A DNA stretch of 64,000 nucleotides from Streptomyces sp. NRRL F-5126 (GTDB lineage: Bacteria; Actinomycetota; Actinomycetes; Streptomycetales; Streptomycetaceae). Location: NCBI RefSeq assembly GCF_000721265.1, contig NZ_JOFZ01000006.1:1-64000 (forward strand), read 5' to 3'. The translations under genes were made by a program, and so were the position numbers. Under the pieces are notes generated by a model. It ran no database searches. It saw only the letters and a list, made by a program, of their open reading frames with translations, and was not told the origin of the DNA. How positions within the stretch are numbered: position 1 is the first letter of the stretch; each line of letters begins with the position of its first letter. This document shows, piece after piece, positions 7,798 to 16,538 of the stretch.

Positions 7798-10083
7798 TTG
7801 AGTCGTGAAACTGAGAGTTCGCCCTCCGGGCCCCACGGGCGCGGCGGTTCGCCGTACCCGACGGAGGCACCGCCGTACGGATCGCGCCAGGCGCCGGGTC
7901 AGCAGGACGCCACGGACGAGGCCGGCTCGGCGGCCGGTCCCCGGCAGGACGAGCCCAGAACCGAGACCACGCTGACCACGCGCATCCGCATCAACATCCC
8001 CGGATCGCGGCCGATCCCGCCCGTCGTCGTCCGCACGCCGGTGACGGACGGCGAGGCCACGGACGGGCGCGGCATCGCCGCGCTCGCCCAGAGCGACGCC
8101 GGCGGCGAGCGTACGGGGTCGACGCCGGCGCCGGGCGATCCAGCGGCCTCGGCCGCGCAGGACCCGGCCGAGGAGCCCGCGCCGCAGCCGGAGAAGAAGC
8201 CGACGAGCGACTGGTTCGCGCCACGCAAGCCGATGTCCACGGGCCACACGATGGGCGCGGGCGCCGCCGTCACCGCGGCCGGTTCCGTACCGGGCGCGGG
8301 CGAGGCGGGCGCCGGGCAGGACACGTCCCCGTTCGGCGACCTCGGCAGCCCGGACCCGTACCAGGACGGCGCCTCGCACACGGGCGGCCCCGGCACCCCG
8401 CCCTTCGGCGTCCCCGGTACCGCGGGTCCCGGCCCGGACGACCGGCCGAACGGCCCCACCGCGGGTCCCGCGACCGGCGGTTCCACGCTCGGCGCCATGC
8501 CGGCGGGCCCCGGCCACACCCCGCCGTTCGGCTCGCCCGAGATCCCGGACTTCACCGGACAGCACCCCGCCGCGGACCACCCCACCGCGACCCACACAAG
8601 CCCCGAAGGCCCCGCGAGCGGTGGTTCCACGCTCGGCGCCATGCCGGCGGGCCCCGGCCACACCCCGCCGTTCGGCTCGCCCGAGATCCCGGACTTCACC
8701 GGACAGCACCCCGGCGCAGACCACGCCACCGCCACCCACACAAACCCCGAAGGCCCCGCGCCGAGCGCCACGGCCCGTCAGGGCGACGCGCCGCCGCGCC
8801 TCTCGGACGACACGGCCATCCTGACGCCCCAGCAGCTCGCGCCCGAGCCCGGCGCTCCGGCCGCAGGCCACGTGTCGGGGTCCACGCTCAGCAGCGGCGC
8901 CCCCATCAGGCCGTCCGATCAGCGCACGGCGCCGTTCCCCGGCTCGGGCACGCAGGGCGGCCAGGGCCCGCGCCCGCGCCCCGACCTGACGCCCCGTCTC
9001 GACGACCGCCCCGCGCCCGGCCAGGGCCCGGGACCCGGCGGCCCGGGCCCCGGCGGCCCCACGGCGGCCGGACGGCCCGAGGCGGCGTCCGCGCCGGCGG
9101 CTCCCGCGAAACCCGCCGCCAAGAAGAAGGGCCGCTCGAAGCCGGTTCTCGGCGTGGTGGCGCTGCTCGTGGTCGCCGGCGGCCTGTACGGCGCGGGTCT
9201 CGTCATGAGCCACACCGACGTGCCGAAGGGCACCACCGTGCTCGGCGTCGACATCGGCGGCTCCACGAAGGACCAGGCCGTGGACACGCTGGAGAAGCAG
9301 CTCGGCAAGCGCGCGACTCTGCCGCTGAAGCTGACCGTCGACGGCAGGAGCAGCACGCTGTCGCCGGAGAACGCGGGCCTGACGCTGGACGACCAGGCCA
9401 CGGTCCAGGCCGCCGCGGGACCCGACTACAACCCGGTCGACGTGGTGGGCTCGCTGTTCGGCAGGCAGCGTCCCATCGACCCGGTGATGCCGGTGGACGA
9501 CGAGAAGCTGACGGCCGCCCTGAGCGGCATCGCGGGCTCCCTGGGCTCCGAGCGCGAGGGCACCATCACGTTCGACACCGGAAAGCCCGTCGCCGTGGCC
9601 GGTAAGGCGGGCAAGGGCCTGGACGTGGCGCGTGCCAAGCAGTCCGTGCGGGACGCGTACCGCAACCAGGTCGAGACGGGCAGTCCGGTGTCGGTGACCC
9701 TGCCGACGGTGGAGCAGCAGCCGACGATCAGCCAGGCCGACATCCAGCAGGCGATGAAGGACTTCGCGAAGCCCGCGATGTCCGACCTCGTCACCATCAA
9801 GGCGTCGAACGGCGCCTCGATCCAGTTCGGCGGGATCTCCCTGCCCAAGATCCTCTCGATGAAGGCGGTCGACGGGAAGCTGGTGGACAGCTACGACCTC
9901 AAGGCGCTGAAGAACGCGTACGGTTCCGCGTTCGACGGCGTCAAGGTCAAGCGCGCCGACGGCTCCTCGACGGCGGTCACCCCGCAGGACGTGGCCGACC
10001 AGCTGCGGGTGGCGCTGCGGGGCAAGACGCCCGCGGAGCGCACCCGCGAGATCGGCTCGCCGACGAAGGGGCTGACCGGCTGA
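7798..10083 (+). CDS. Proline-rich membrane-anchored protein with YoaR/VanW-type peptidoglycan-binding domains
   Basis: Protein of 761 residues, read from TTG at 7798, a few bases after GGGAGA; GTG at 7750 is the alternative. Residues 1-440 are a low-complexity cytosolic region rich in Gly, Pro, Ala and Thr, including two tandem 48-residue units. A basic KKKGRSKP is followed by one membrane helix (VLGVVALLVVAGGLYGAGLV, about 450-470). The external part begins VPKGTTVLGVDIGG and contains two copies of the alpha/beta domain seen in YoaR and VanW proteins, thought to bind peptidoglycan. It ends soon after the second copy without a VanW catalytic-like domain. A cell-wall anchoring or sensing role is inferred. 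The disordered N-terminal half is unusually long. Confidence 0.75.
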   Translation: MSRETESSPSGPHGRGGSPYPTEAPPYGSRQAPGQQDATDEAGSAAGPRQDEPRTETTLTTRIRINIPGSRPIPPVVVRTPVTDGEATDGRGIAALAQSDAGGERTGSTPAPGDPAASAAQDPAEEPAPQPEKKPTSDWFAPRKPMSTGHTMGAGAAVTAAGSVPGAGEAGAGQDTSPFGDLGSPDPYQDGASHTGGPGTPPFGVPGTAGPGPDDRPNGPTAGPATGGSTLGAMPAGPGHTPPFGSPEIPDFTGQHPAADHPTATHTSPEGPASGGSTLGAMPAGPGHTPPFGSPEIPDFTGQHPGADHATATHTNPEGPAPSATARQGDAPPRLSDDTAILTPQQLAPEPGAPAAGHVSGSTLSSGAPIRPSDQRTAPFPGSGTQGGQGPRPRPDLTPRLDDRPAPGQGPGPGGPGPGGPTAAGRPEAASAPAAPAKPAAKKKGRSKPVLGVVALLVVAGGLYGAGLVMSHTDVPKGTTVLGVDIGGSTKDQAVDTLEKQLGKRATLPLKLTVDGRSSTLSPENAGLTLDDQATVQAAAGPDYNPVDVVGSLFGRQRPIDPVMPVDDEKLTAALSGIAGSLGSEREGTITFDTGKPVAVAGKAGKGLDVARAKQSVRDAYRNQVETGSPVSVTLPTVEQQPTISQADIQQAMKDFAKPAMSDLVTIKASNGASIQFGGISLPKILSMKAVDGKLVDSYDLKALKNAYGSAFDGVKVKRADGSSTAVTPQDVADQLRVALRGKTPAERTREIGSPTKGLTG
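8479..8766 (+). repeat. Tandem duplication, two 144-bp units
   Basis: Units 8479-8622 and 8623-8766 share a perfect block of about 90 bases (starting GGTTCCACGCTCGGC) and differ at a few positions after it. The 144-bp period equals 48 codons, so the frame of the surrounding gene is kept. The unit encodes a Gly/Pro-rich linker with the phrase HTPPFGSPEIPDFTGQHP. Confidence 0.95.
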
Positions 10084-10124
10084 CGCGTCCGGCCGCGTGC
10101 CGCTCGCGGCGCCCGTGTCACGAA

Positions 10125-10150
10125 CCCGGCATGACATCCGTCATGCCGGG
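10125..10150. terminator. Perfect palindrome, terminator or operator
   Basis: An 11-bp arm (CCCGGCATGAC) is followed by ATCC and its exact complement (GTCATGCCGGG), then TTTCCC. It lies 42 bases after one gene and 55 bases before the ABC transporter operon. The short loop and following Ts suit a terminator for the upstream gene. The symmetry and position also suit a binding site for the operon's own LuxR-type response regulator. Confidence 0.7.
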
Positions 10151-10204
10151 TTTCCCACATTCGGCACTGCCGCCGCGCGCCACCGCCTCGGCAGGATGGG
10201 AGCC

Positions 10205-11128
10205 ATGAAGACGACAGCTCCCCCTGCGACCGCGGTGGCGTCCTTCGCCGACGTGTCGAAGGCGTACGGCCAGGTGCGCGCCGTGGACGGCCTCACCCTT
10301 GACCTGCACCCCGGCGAGACGGTGGCCCTGCTCGGCCCCAACGGCGCGGGCAAGTCCTCCACGCTCGACCTGCTGCTCGGGCTGCGCACGCCCGACTCCG
10401 GCCGCATCAGCGTGTTCGGGAAGAGCCCGCAGGGCGCCATCGCCGCGGGGCACGTCGGCGCGATGCTGCAATCAGGCGGCCTGATGGAGGGCGTGCGGGT
10501 CCGCGAGATCGTCAAGCTCGCCTGCGACCTGCACCCGAAGCCGTACCCGGTGGACGAGGTGATGAACCGGGCCGGCATCGACCGGATAGCCGACCGCATG
10601 GTCGACAAGCTCTCCGGCGGCCAGGAGCAGCGCGTGCGGTTCGCGCTCGCGACGGCGGGCGCGGCCGACCTGATCGTGCTGGACGAGCCCACGACGGGCA
10701 TGGACGTGACGGCGCGCCAGGCCTTCTGGTCGACGATGCGGGAGCAGGCGGGCCAGGGCCGTACGGTCCTGTTCGCGACGCACTACCTGGAGGAGGCCGA
10801 CGCGATCGCCGACCGGGTGCTGGTGCTGCACAAGGGGCGGCTGCTCGCGGACGGCACGGCGGCCGAGATCAAGGCGAAGGCGGGCGCCCGGCGCATCGCG
10901 TTCGACCTGGAGGGCGAGATCGACGAGGAGGCGCTGCGCGGACTGCCCTTCCTCGCCTCCCTGTCGCTCTCCGGCACCACGGTGCGCATCCAGTCGCACA
11001 ACGCCGACGCGACCGTGCACGCCCTGTACGGTCTCGGCTGCTACCCCCGGAACCTGGAGGTCTCGGGGCTCGGCCTCGAACAGGCCTTCGTGGCCATCAC
11101 CGAGGCCGAGGAGGCCAGGACGTCGTGA
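10205..11128 (+). CDS. ABC transporter ATP-binding protein (ABC-2 exporter)
   Basis: Nucleotide-binding subunit of 307 residues of a two-gene exporter. Walker A is LLGPNGAGKSS (about residues 42-52), the signature is LSGGQEQRVRFA, Walker B is LIVLDEPTTG and the switch His is in FATHYLEEAD. The C-terminal 80 residues form the regulatory tail usual for drug or lantibiotic-type exporters (CcmA-like). The start at 10205 follows an AGGATGGGAG ribosome site; the upstream frame runs through the palindrome. It overlaps the permease gene by four bases (GTGA). With the kinase and response regulator that follow, it forms a four-gene operon of the LiaRS/DesKR-linked type, typically responding to membrane or cell-wall stress. 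Confidence 0.9.
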   Translation: MKTTAPPATAVASFADVSKAYGQVRAVDGLTLDLHPGETVALLGPNGAGKSSTLDLLLGLRTPDSGRISVFGKSPQGAIAAGHVGAMLQSGGLMEGVRVREIVKLACDLHPKPYPVDEVMNRAGIDRIADRMVDKLSGGQEQRVRFALATAGAADLIVLDEPTTGMDVTARQAFWSTMREQAGQGRTVLFATHYLEEADAIADRVLVLHKGRLLADGTAAEIKAKAGARRIAFDLEGEIDEEALRGLPFLASLSLSGTTVRIQSHNADATVHALYGLGCYPRNLEVSGLGLEQAFVAITEAEEARTS

Positions 11129-11865
11129 ACACCCTCATCAAGCTGGAGATCACCCGCACTCTGCGGAACAAGAAGTTCATGTTCTTCTCGGTGATCTATC
11201 CCGCGGGCCTCTTCCTCGTGATCGCCGGCCCGCAGGGCAACACCGTGGTCTCGGGCACCGGCGGGCTCACCATGGGCGCGTTCTACATGGTGGCCATGGC
11301 GTCCTTCGGCGCGCTGACCGCGGTCCTCATGGGCAACAGCGAGCGTATCGCGAAGGAGCGGGAGAAGGGCTGGGTGCGGCAGCTGCGGCTGACGGCGCTG
11401 CCGGGGCGCGGCTACGTGCTCGCGAAGATCGCGGGCGCGGCCGTGGTGTCCCTGCCGTCCATCATCATCGTGTTCCTGGTGGCCGTGGCGATCAAGCACG
11501 TCCATCTGGCACCGTGGCAGTGGCTCGCGCTCACGGGCGTGATCTGGGCCGGCAGCCTGTGCTTCGCGGCGCTCGGCGTGGCGATCGGGTACATGGCGAG
11601 CGGCGACGCCGTGCGCCCCATCACGATGATCATCTACTTCGGCCTGTCGATCCTCGGCGGGCTGTGGCTGCCGACCACCTCGTACCCTCAGTGGCTGCAG
11701 GACATCACCGCCTGGCTGCCCACCCACGCCTATGCGGGCCTCGGGCAGGCGATCGAGCTGGGCGGCGCGCCGCACGGCAAGGACGTGGCCATCGTCGCGG
11801 GCTACTTCCTCGTCTTCGCCGCGGGTGCCGCGTGGCTCTACCGGAAGGACACCAGGAAGGCGTGA
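11125..11865 (+). CDS. ABC-2 family transporter permease
   Basis: Membrane subunit of 246 residues with six predicted helices: about residues 20-40, 52-72, 100-125, 133-155, 162-182 and 218-236. It belongs to the ABC-2 export fold. The motif EREKGWVRQLRLTALPGRGY between the second and third helices is the coupling-helix region typical of the family. The GTG start at 11125 overlaps the ATPase stop and its own stop overlaps the kinase start, so expression of the four genes is translationally coupled. The substrate is unknown; partners of this type export lipids, peptides or antibiotics. Confidence 0.88.
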   Translation: MNTLIKLEITRTLRNKKFMFFSVIYPAGLFLVIAGPQGNTVVSGTGGLTMGAFYMVAMASFGALTAVLMGNSERIAKEREKGWVRQLRLTALPGRGYVLAKIAGAAVVSLPSIIIVFLVAVAIKHVHLAPWQWLALTGVIWAGSLCFAALGVAIGYMASGDAVRPITMIIYFGLSILGGLWLPTTSYPQWLQDITAWLPTHAYAGLGQAIELGGAPHGKDVAIVAGYFLVFAAGAAWLYRKDTRKA

Positions 11866-13091
11866 GGACGAGGACAGCGGGGGGCGAGCAGCCCGGCGGC
11901 GGCCCCGGCGTGGGGCTCGGGCGGCCGCCGGAGAACCGCCGCCAGGCGGTGGTCAAGCTGATGTGGATCGGCATCTGGCTCGCCTACCTCGCCCCGCCGC
12001 TGGGCGACCTCTACGGGGGCGGACACGGCCCGTGGGCCACGGCGCTCGGCGCGCTGGGCCTCGCCGCGTTCGTGGCCGTCTACCTGCTACTGGTCTTCCG
12101 GTACACGAGCAGGGTGCTCGGCTCCCACACTCTCGACTGCCTGCTGGCGGGGGTGCTCGCCCTCGCGGTCTGCCTGTCGTTGACCATGGGTTCGCCGTGG
12201 CTGGTCCTCTTCGTGTACGTATCGGTGTCGGCGGGGGCGGTGCTGCCGCTGCGGCAGGCGGCGGTGGCGATCCCGGCCACCGTCGCCGTGCTGCTGCTCG
12301 TGGCTCTGCCGCACGGCTACGACGACGGGCTCACGCCCTGGCTGATCACGCCGGCGCTGCTGGGCGGGTTCGCGATGTCGGGCGTGCGGCAACTCGTCCG
12401 CACGACAGTCGAACTGCGCGAGGCGCGGGTCACGGTCGCGGCGCTGGCCGCCAACGAGGAGCGCCTGCGCATGGCCCGCGACCTGCACGATCTGCTGGGC
12501 CACTCCCTGTCGCTCATCACGCTCAAGAGCGAGCTGGCCGGGCGGATGCTGCCCGACCACCCCGACCGGGCGGGCGAACAGGTCGCGGACATCGAACGGG
12601 TCAGCCGCCAGGCGCTGACGGACGTGCGCGAGGCGGTCAGCGGCTACCGCAGGCTCACCCTGTCCGGCGAGCTCGCCGGCGCGTGCACCACGCTCGCGGT
12701 GGCGGGGGTCGAGACGCGTATGCCCGTGGAGGCGCCGGCCGAACTGCCGGGCGTGCTCGGCACGGAGTCGGAGGCGGCGCTGGCGTGGTCGCTGCGGGAG
12801 GCGGTGACCAACATCGTGCGGCACAGCGGGGCCGGGTCCTGCGAGATCCGTCTCGCGCCGCGCCAGACGCTGGAGGGCCTCTTCCTGCAGCTGACGGTCG
12901 AGGACGACGGCCATGGCCTCGGCTCGGCGCCGGCCGGCAACGGCCTGACGGGGCTCGGCGAGCGGCTCGACAAGGTCGGCGGCACGCTGGACGTGCGCTC
13001 GTCGCGCTCCGGGGTGACGCTGACGATGCGCGCGCCGCTGGATCCGCCGGATCCGCAGCGTGGGGCGGGTCTGACAGGATCCGGTGCATGA
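11862..13091 (+). CDS. Two-component sensor histidine kinase (HisKA_3/NarL class)
   Basis: Membrane kinase of 409 residues. The first 165 residues hold several hydrophobic helices (LMWIGIWLAYLAPP, FVAVYLLLVF, LDCLLAGVLALAVCL, LVLFVYVSVSAGAVL, AVAVLLLVALPH) with almost no extracellular loop, as in intramembrane-sensing kinases. The phospho-acceptor His is about residue 209 in ARDLHDLLGHSLSL. The ATP-binding domain shows the N box (REAVTNIVRHSG), DDGHGL and GLTGLGERL. The GTG start lies in the permease stop and the ATGA junction couples it to the response regulator. It probably senses the substrate or the state of the ABC exporter. Confidence 0.88.
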   Translation: MRTRTAGGEQPGGGPGVGLGRPPENRRQAVVKLMWIGIWLAYLAPPLGDLYGGGHGPWATALGALGLAAFVAVYLLLVFRYTSRVLGSHTLDCLLAGVLALAVCLSLTMGSPWLVLFVYVSVSAGAVLPLRQAAVAIPATVAVLLLVALPHGYDDGLTPWLITPALLGGFAMSGVRQLVRTTVELREARVTVAALAANEERLRMARDLHDLLGHSLSLITLKSELAGRMLPDHPDRAGEQVADIERVSRQALTDVREAVSGYRRLTLSGELAGACTTLAVAGVETRMPVEAPAELPGVLGTESEAALAWSLREAVTNIVRHSGAGSCEIRLAPRQTLEGLFLQLTVEDDGHGLGSAPAGNGLTGLGERLDKVGGTLDVRSSRSGVTLTMRAPLDPPDPQRGAGLTGSGA

Positions 13092-13702
13092 GCGCGCAGA
13101 TCCGGATCCTCCTTGCGGAGGACCAGTCCATGGTCCGTGAGGCGCTCGCGGCGCTGCTCGGCCTCGAACCGGACATGACGGTCGTGGCGCAGGTCGCCAG
13201 GGGCGACGAGGTGGTGGCGGCGGCCCGGGAGCACGCGGTCGACGTGGCCCTGCTGGACATCGAGATGCCCGGGATGACGGGCATCGACGCGGCGGCCGAA
13301 CTGGCGGCCGCGCTGCCGTCGGTGCGCGTGGTGGTGCTGACGACGTTCGGCAGGCCGGGGTACCTGCGCCGCGCGATGGAGGCGGGCGCGGCGGCGTTCC
13401 TGGTGAAGGACGCCCCGGCGGCCGAACTGGCCGGCGCGGTGCGCCGGGTCCTGCGGGGCGAGCACGTCATCGACCCGGTACTGGCGGCCGCCGCCCTGGC
13501 GGAGGGCGCGAACCCGCTGACAAGCCGTGAGCGCGAGGTCCTGGCCGCGGCGTCGGACGGCTCCACGAACGCGGAACTGGCACGGACGCTGCACCTGTCG
13601 CAGGGCACGGTGCGCAACTACTTGTCGACGGCGATCCAGAAACTGGCGGTGCGCAACAGGGCGGAGGCGGTCCGCACGGCCAGGGAAAAGGGCTGGCTCT
13701 GA
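13088..13702 (+). CDS. LuxR/NarL-family response regulator
   Basis: Response regulator of 204 residues paired with the preceding kinase. The receiver domain (1-120) has the acidic pocket Glu11-Asp12, phospho-acceptor Asp57 (LLDIEMPG), a Thr in VVLTTF and Lys in FLVKDAP. The C-terminal LuxR helix-turn-helix (about 140-195) reads LTSREREVLAAASDG and NAELARTLHLSQGTVRNYLS. It begins inside the kinase stop (ATGA). A likely target is the operon's own promoter, where a perfect palindrome lies at 10125-10150; this is inference. Confidence 0.9.
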   Translation: MSAQIRILLAEDQSMVREALAALLGLEPDMTVVAQVARGDEVVAAAREHAVDVALLDIEMPGMTGIDAAAELAAALPSVRVVVLTTFGRPGYLRRAMEAGAAAFLVKDAPAAELAGAVRRVLRGEHVIDPVLAAAALAEGANPLTSREREVLAAASDGSTNAELARTLHLSQGTVRNYLSTAIQKLAVRNRAEAVRTAREKGWL

Positions 13703-14263
13703 CCCCGCGCCCGTGCCCCTGCCGGGCGCCTCGGGCCCCCTGCCCGCTCCGGTCGATGCCGTGGGCCGACGACACGCCCAGGACGCGGGACGCGGGGGAC
13801 GCACGCCCGGAAGGGCGTCCGCGTCCGCCTGCCCGGCGCCAGGCGCCGGACACAGAGGATGCGGCGCGCGCCAACTCCCCGCTCCCGCCCGCCGGAGGCG
13901 CCAGCGGCCCGGCCGTCAGCAGACGCGGAGGCACATGCCCCCGCGTCTGGACGGCGTGCGGCCTGCACTCCCCCGCCGGCGCGTGGCGCACGCCCACTGA
14001 TCCCCCGGAGCGGCCGCCCCGGCGGCCAGGGGCACGCGGCTCGACGGGTATGCCCCGCAGCGCGGACGGCGAACGGCCCCGCCCCCCGGGGCTCGGGGAG
14101 GACCGGGCTGTGCGCATCCGGCAGCGGGGCCACAGCCCCTGGACCCGGCGCAGGAGCCGTCGTCGGCGACGGCCCGGCACGCCCCGACGCAGCGCCAGCC
14201 GTCCCTCCCACCCGGCGGCGAGGGGCACGCGACCCCGTGGCGACACCCCCGCAACCCGGACGG
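13703..14263. other. 560-bp GC-rich intergenic region with hairpin and diverged repeats
   Basis: There is no convincing gene here: the open frames are low-complexity Pro/Arg/Ala and exist only because of the GC content. A hairpin at 13920-13949 (9-bp arms CAGACGCGG/CCGCGTCTG, 12-base loop) could end the two-component operon. From 14021 onward the sequence holds the first of two related 70-bp segments, the second of which runs into the bldK terminator. Confidence 0.6.
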
Positions 14264-14283
14264 CGAACGGCCCCGCCCCCCGG
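14021..14283. repeat. Imperfect direct repeat, two copies of about 70 bp
   Basis: Segments 14021-14090 and 14214-14283 share the start GGCGGC(C/G)AGGGGCACGCG and a perfect 27-base tail that ends in CGAACGGCCCCGCCCCCCGGG, with a diverged middle. The second copy forms the left arm of the terminator hairpin. This looks like a duplicated terminator segment. Confidence 0.65.
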
Positions 14284-14303
14284 GCGGGGAGCGGGGCCGT
14301 TCG
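14264..14303 (-). terminator. Rho-independent-type terminator of the bldK-like operon
   Basis: 13-bp perfect arms, CGAACGGCCCCGC and GCGGGGCCGTTCG, enclose a 14-base loop that can itself pair. It begins 16 bases after the stop of the last operon gene. There is no U tail, as is usual in Streptomyces. Confidence 0.8.
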
Positions 14304-14318
14304 TCGTGAACGCGGGCG

Positions 14319-15440
14319 TCAGGCCTTCTTGACGTCCTTCTCCAGCGACCGCAGCGCCGGGTCCATCACCACGTCCTCCTTGCGGGCGCCGGCCTCGATG
14401 GTCGGGTCCTCGGGGAAGTGGCAGGCGGTCAGGTGGCCCGGCTTGTTGCCGCTGAGCTGCACCAGCGGCGGCTCCTCCGTGGCGCACTTGTCCTGCGCCT
14501 TCCAGCAGCGGGTGCGGAACCGGCAGCCGGACGGCGGCATGATCGGCGACGGCACGTCGCCCACCAGGCGGATGCGCTCGCGCTTCTGCACGTCGATGTC
14601 GGTCTCCGGCACCGCGGACAGCAGGGCGTGCGTGTACGGGTGGCGGGGGCCGCTGTAGAGCGTGTCGCGGTCGGCGATCTCGACCAGCTTGCCCAGGTAC
14701 ATCACCGCGACGCGCTGCGAGAAGTGCCGCACGATGGACAGGTCGTGGGCGATGAAGACGAACGCGATGCCGCGCTCACGCTGGAGCTCCTGGAGCAGGT
14801 TGACGACCTGCGCCTGGATGGAGACGTCCAGGGCCGACACGGGCTCGTCCGCGATGATCAGCTTCGGTTCGAGGGCGAGCGCCCTCGCCACCCCGACACG
14901 CTGCCGCTGGCCGCCGGAGAACTCGTGCGGGAAGCGGTTGTAGTGCTCGGGGTTGAGGCCGACCGTCTCAAGCAGCTCCCGCACCCGGGCCTCCCGGCCG
15001 CCGGGCGGGTTGATGCCGTTGATCTCCATCGGTCCTGAGATGATCTTGCCGACGGTCTGGCGCGGGTTGAGGGAGGCGTACGGGTCCTGGAAGATCATCT
15101 GGATCTCGGACCTGATCGGCGCCAGTTCCCTGCGGTTCGCGTGCGTGATGTCGCGACCCTCGTACGTGATCGATCCGCCGGTCGGCTCCAGGAGCCGGGT
15201 GAGCATCCGGCCCGTGGTCGACTTGCCGCAGCCGGACTCGCCGACGAGGCCGAGGCTCTCGCCGGGGAAGACGTCCAGCGTCACGCCGTCGACGGCCTGG
15301 ACGGCGCCGACCTGCCGCTTGAAGGGGAACCCCCCGTAGATCGGGAAGTGCTTGGTCAGTCCCTCGACCGCGAGCAGCGGGCGGTCCTTCACCGCCGTGG
15401 CGCTGTCGCCGACAGCCGTGGTCGTCTTGTTCTCGCTCAT
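14319..15440 (-). CDS. bldKE: Oligopeptide ABC transporter ATP-binding protein (OppF/DppF type)
   Basis: Second ATPase of the importer, 373 residues. Walker A is [13 protein letters not shown] (about 64-76), the signature is [15 protein letters not shown], Walker B is [12 protein letters not shown] and the switch is FIAHDLS. The C-terminal oligopeptide-transporter domain carries [13 protein letters not shown] and the cysteine cluster [15 protein letters not shown] found in Opp/Dpp ATPases, probably a 4Fe-4S or structural metal site. It is the last gene of a permease, lipoprotein, permease, ATPase, ATPase operon, the gene order known for bldKA-bldKE, the importer of a developmental signal peptide in S. 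coelicolor. The symbol rests on that order and on the neighbouring typA and mshB, not on a search. Confidence 0.8.
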   Translation of the reverse strand: MSENKTTTAVGDSATAVKDRPLLAVEGLTKHFPIYGGFPFKRQVGAVQAVDGVTLDVFPGESLGLVGESGCGKSTTGRMLTRLLEPTGGSITYEGRDITHANRRELAPIRSEIQMIFQDPYASLNPRQTVGKIISGPMEINGINPPGGREARVRELLETVGLNPEHYNRFPHEFSGGQRQRVGVARALALEPKLIIADEPVSALDVSIQAQVVNLLQELQRERGIAFVFIAHDLSIVRHFSQRVAVMYLGKLVEIADRDTLYSGPRHPYTHALLSAVPETDIDVQKRERIRLVGDVPSPIMPPSGCRFRTRCWKAQDKCATEEPPLVQLSGNKPGHLTACHFPEDPTIEAGARKEDVVMDPALRSLEKDVKKA

Positions 15441-15465
15441 GGTGATAGCCCCAGTCGCCGGTACG

Positions 15466-16527
15466 TCAGCCCAGCCGGGGCTGAATCTTCTCGATGAACA
15501 CTTGCCGTTTCTGTTCCGCCGTCAGGTGGCAGGCGGAACCCCGTCCTGCGGGCAGCGCCGGCCGCTCGGTCGAGCACGCGCTGCCCTCGACCAGGTCGAC
15601 GAACTCGCACCGGGGATGGAACGGGCAGCCGGACGGCGGGTTGAGCAGGCTGGGCGGGGTGCCCGGGATCGGCCGCAGTGGTTCGTCCACGTCGCCCGAG
15701 AGACCCGGCATGGAGGAGAGCAGGCCCCACGTGTACGGGTGTTGCGGCGACTTGAGGACCTCGCGCGTGGTGCCGCGCTCCACGGCGCGTCCCGCGTACA
15801 TCACCAGGATGTCGTCGGCTGTGTTGGCGACGACGCCGAGGTCGTGCGTGATCAGGATGATCGCGGAGCCGAACTCCTGCTGGAGGTCCTTGAGCAGGTC
15901 GAGGATCTGCGCCTGGACCGTCACGTCGAGCGCCGTGGTGGGCTCGTCCGCGATCAGCAGCGACGGGTTGCACATCAGAGACATGGCGATCATCGCGCGC
16001 TGGCGCATACCGCCGGAGAACTGGTGCGGGTAGTCGTCGACCCGGTTCTTGGGGTCGGGGATGCCGACCTTGCCGAGCATCTCGATGGCCCGCTGGCGGG
16101 CCTCGCTCTTCGAGGCGCCCGTGTGCTTGCGGAAGGGCTCGCCGATCTGCCGGCCCACCGTGTAGTACGGCGAGAGCGCGGTCAGCGCGTCCTGGAAGAT
16201 CATCGAGATCTTGTTGCCGCGCAGGTTCTCGAGCTCCTTGCGCGACAGGTCGGTGACGTCCTGGCCGTCGACCCAGATCTCGCCCTCGACCGTGGTGGTC
16301 TCGGGCGCGTGCAGGCCGAGGATGGAGAGGTTGGTCACCGACTTGCCGGAGCCGGACTCGCCCACGATGCCGAGCGTCTTGCCGCGCTCCAGGTCGAAGG
16401 AGAGCCCGTTGACGGCCTTGACGATGCCCCCCTCGGTGGAGAAGCGCACGTTGAGGTCGCGGACCGAGAGGAAGGACTCGGAAGCGGTCGGCGCCGGGGC
16501 GTCCTCGGGCTTGGTGAGTGTGGTCAC
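15466..16527 (-). CDS. bldKD: Oligopeptide ABC transporter ATP-binding protein (OppD/DppD type)
   Basis: First ATPase of the importer, 353 residues. Walker A is [13 protein letters not shown] (about 46-58), the signature is [15 protein letters not shown], Walker B is [12 protein letters not shown] and the switch is LITHDLGV. The tail carries [14 protein letters not shown] and Cys residues in [12 protein letters not shown]. The start is GTG at 16527 with an AGGAG ribosome site that overlaps the stop of the permease gene; a longer frame would run deep into that gene. It forms a heterodimer with the OppF-type partner and powers uptake through the two permeases. Confidence 0.82.
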   Translation of the reverse strand: MTTLTKPEDAPAPTASESFLSVRDLNVRFSTEGGIVKAVNGLSFDLERGKTLGIVGESGSGKSVTNLSILGLHAPETTTVEGEIWVDGQDVTDLSRKELENLRGNKISMIFQDALTALSPYYTVGRQIGEPFRKHTGASKSEARQRAIEMLGKVGIPDPKNRVDDYPHQFSGGMRQRAMIAMSLMCNPSLLIADEPTTALDVTVQAQILDLLKDLQQEFGSAIILITHDLGVVANTADDILVMYAGRAVERGTTREVLKSPQHPYTWGLLSSMPGLSGDVDEPLRPIPGTPPSLLNPPSGCPFHPRCEFVDLVEGSACSTERPALPAGRGSACHLTAEQKRQVFIEKIQPRLG

Positions 16528-16538
16528 TGTCGATACTC

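Noticed and set aside
13756..14658. Open frames on both strands in the gap between the response regulator and the bldK-like operon
   Set aside because: Pro/Arg/Ala low complexity, no ribosome sites, and they run into the terminator and the ATPase gene.
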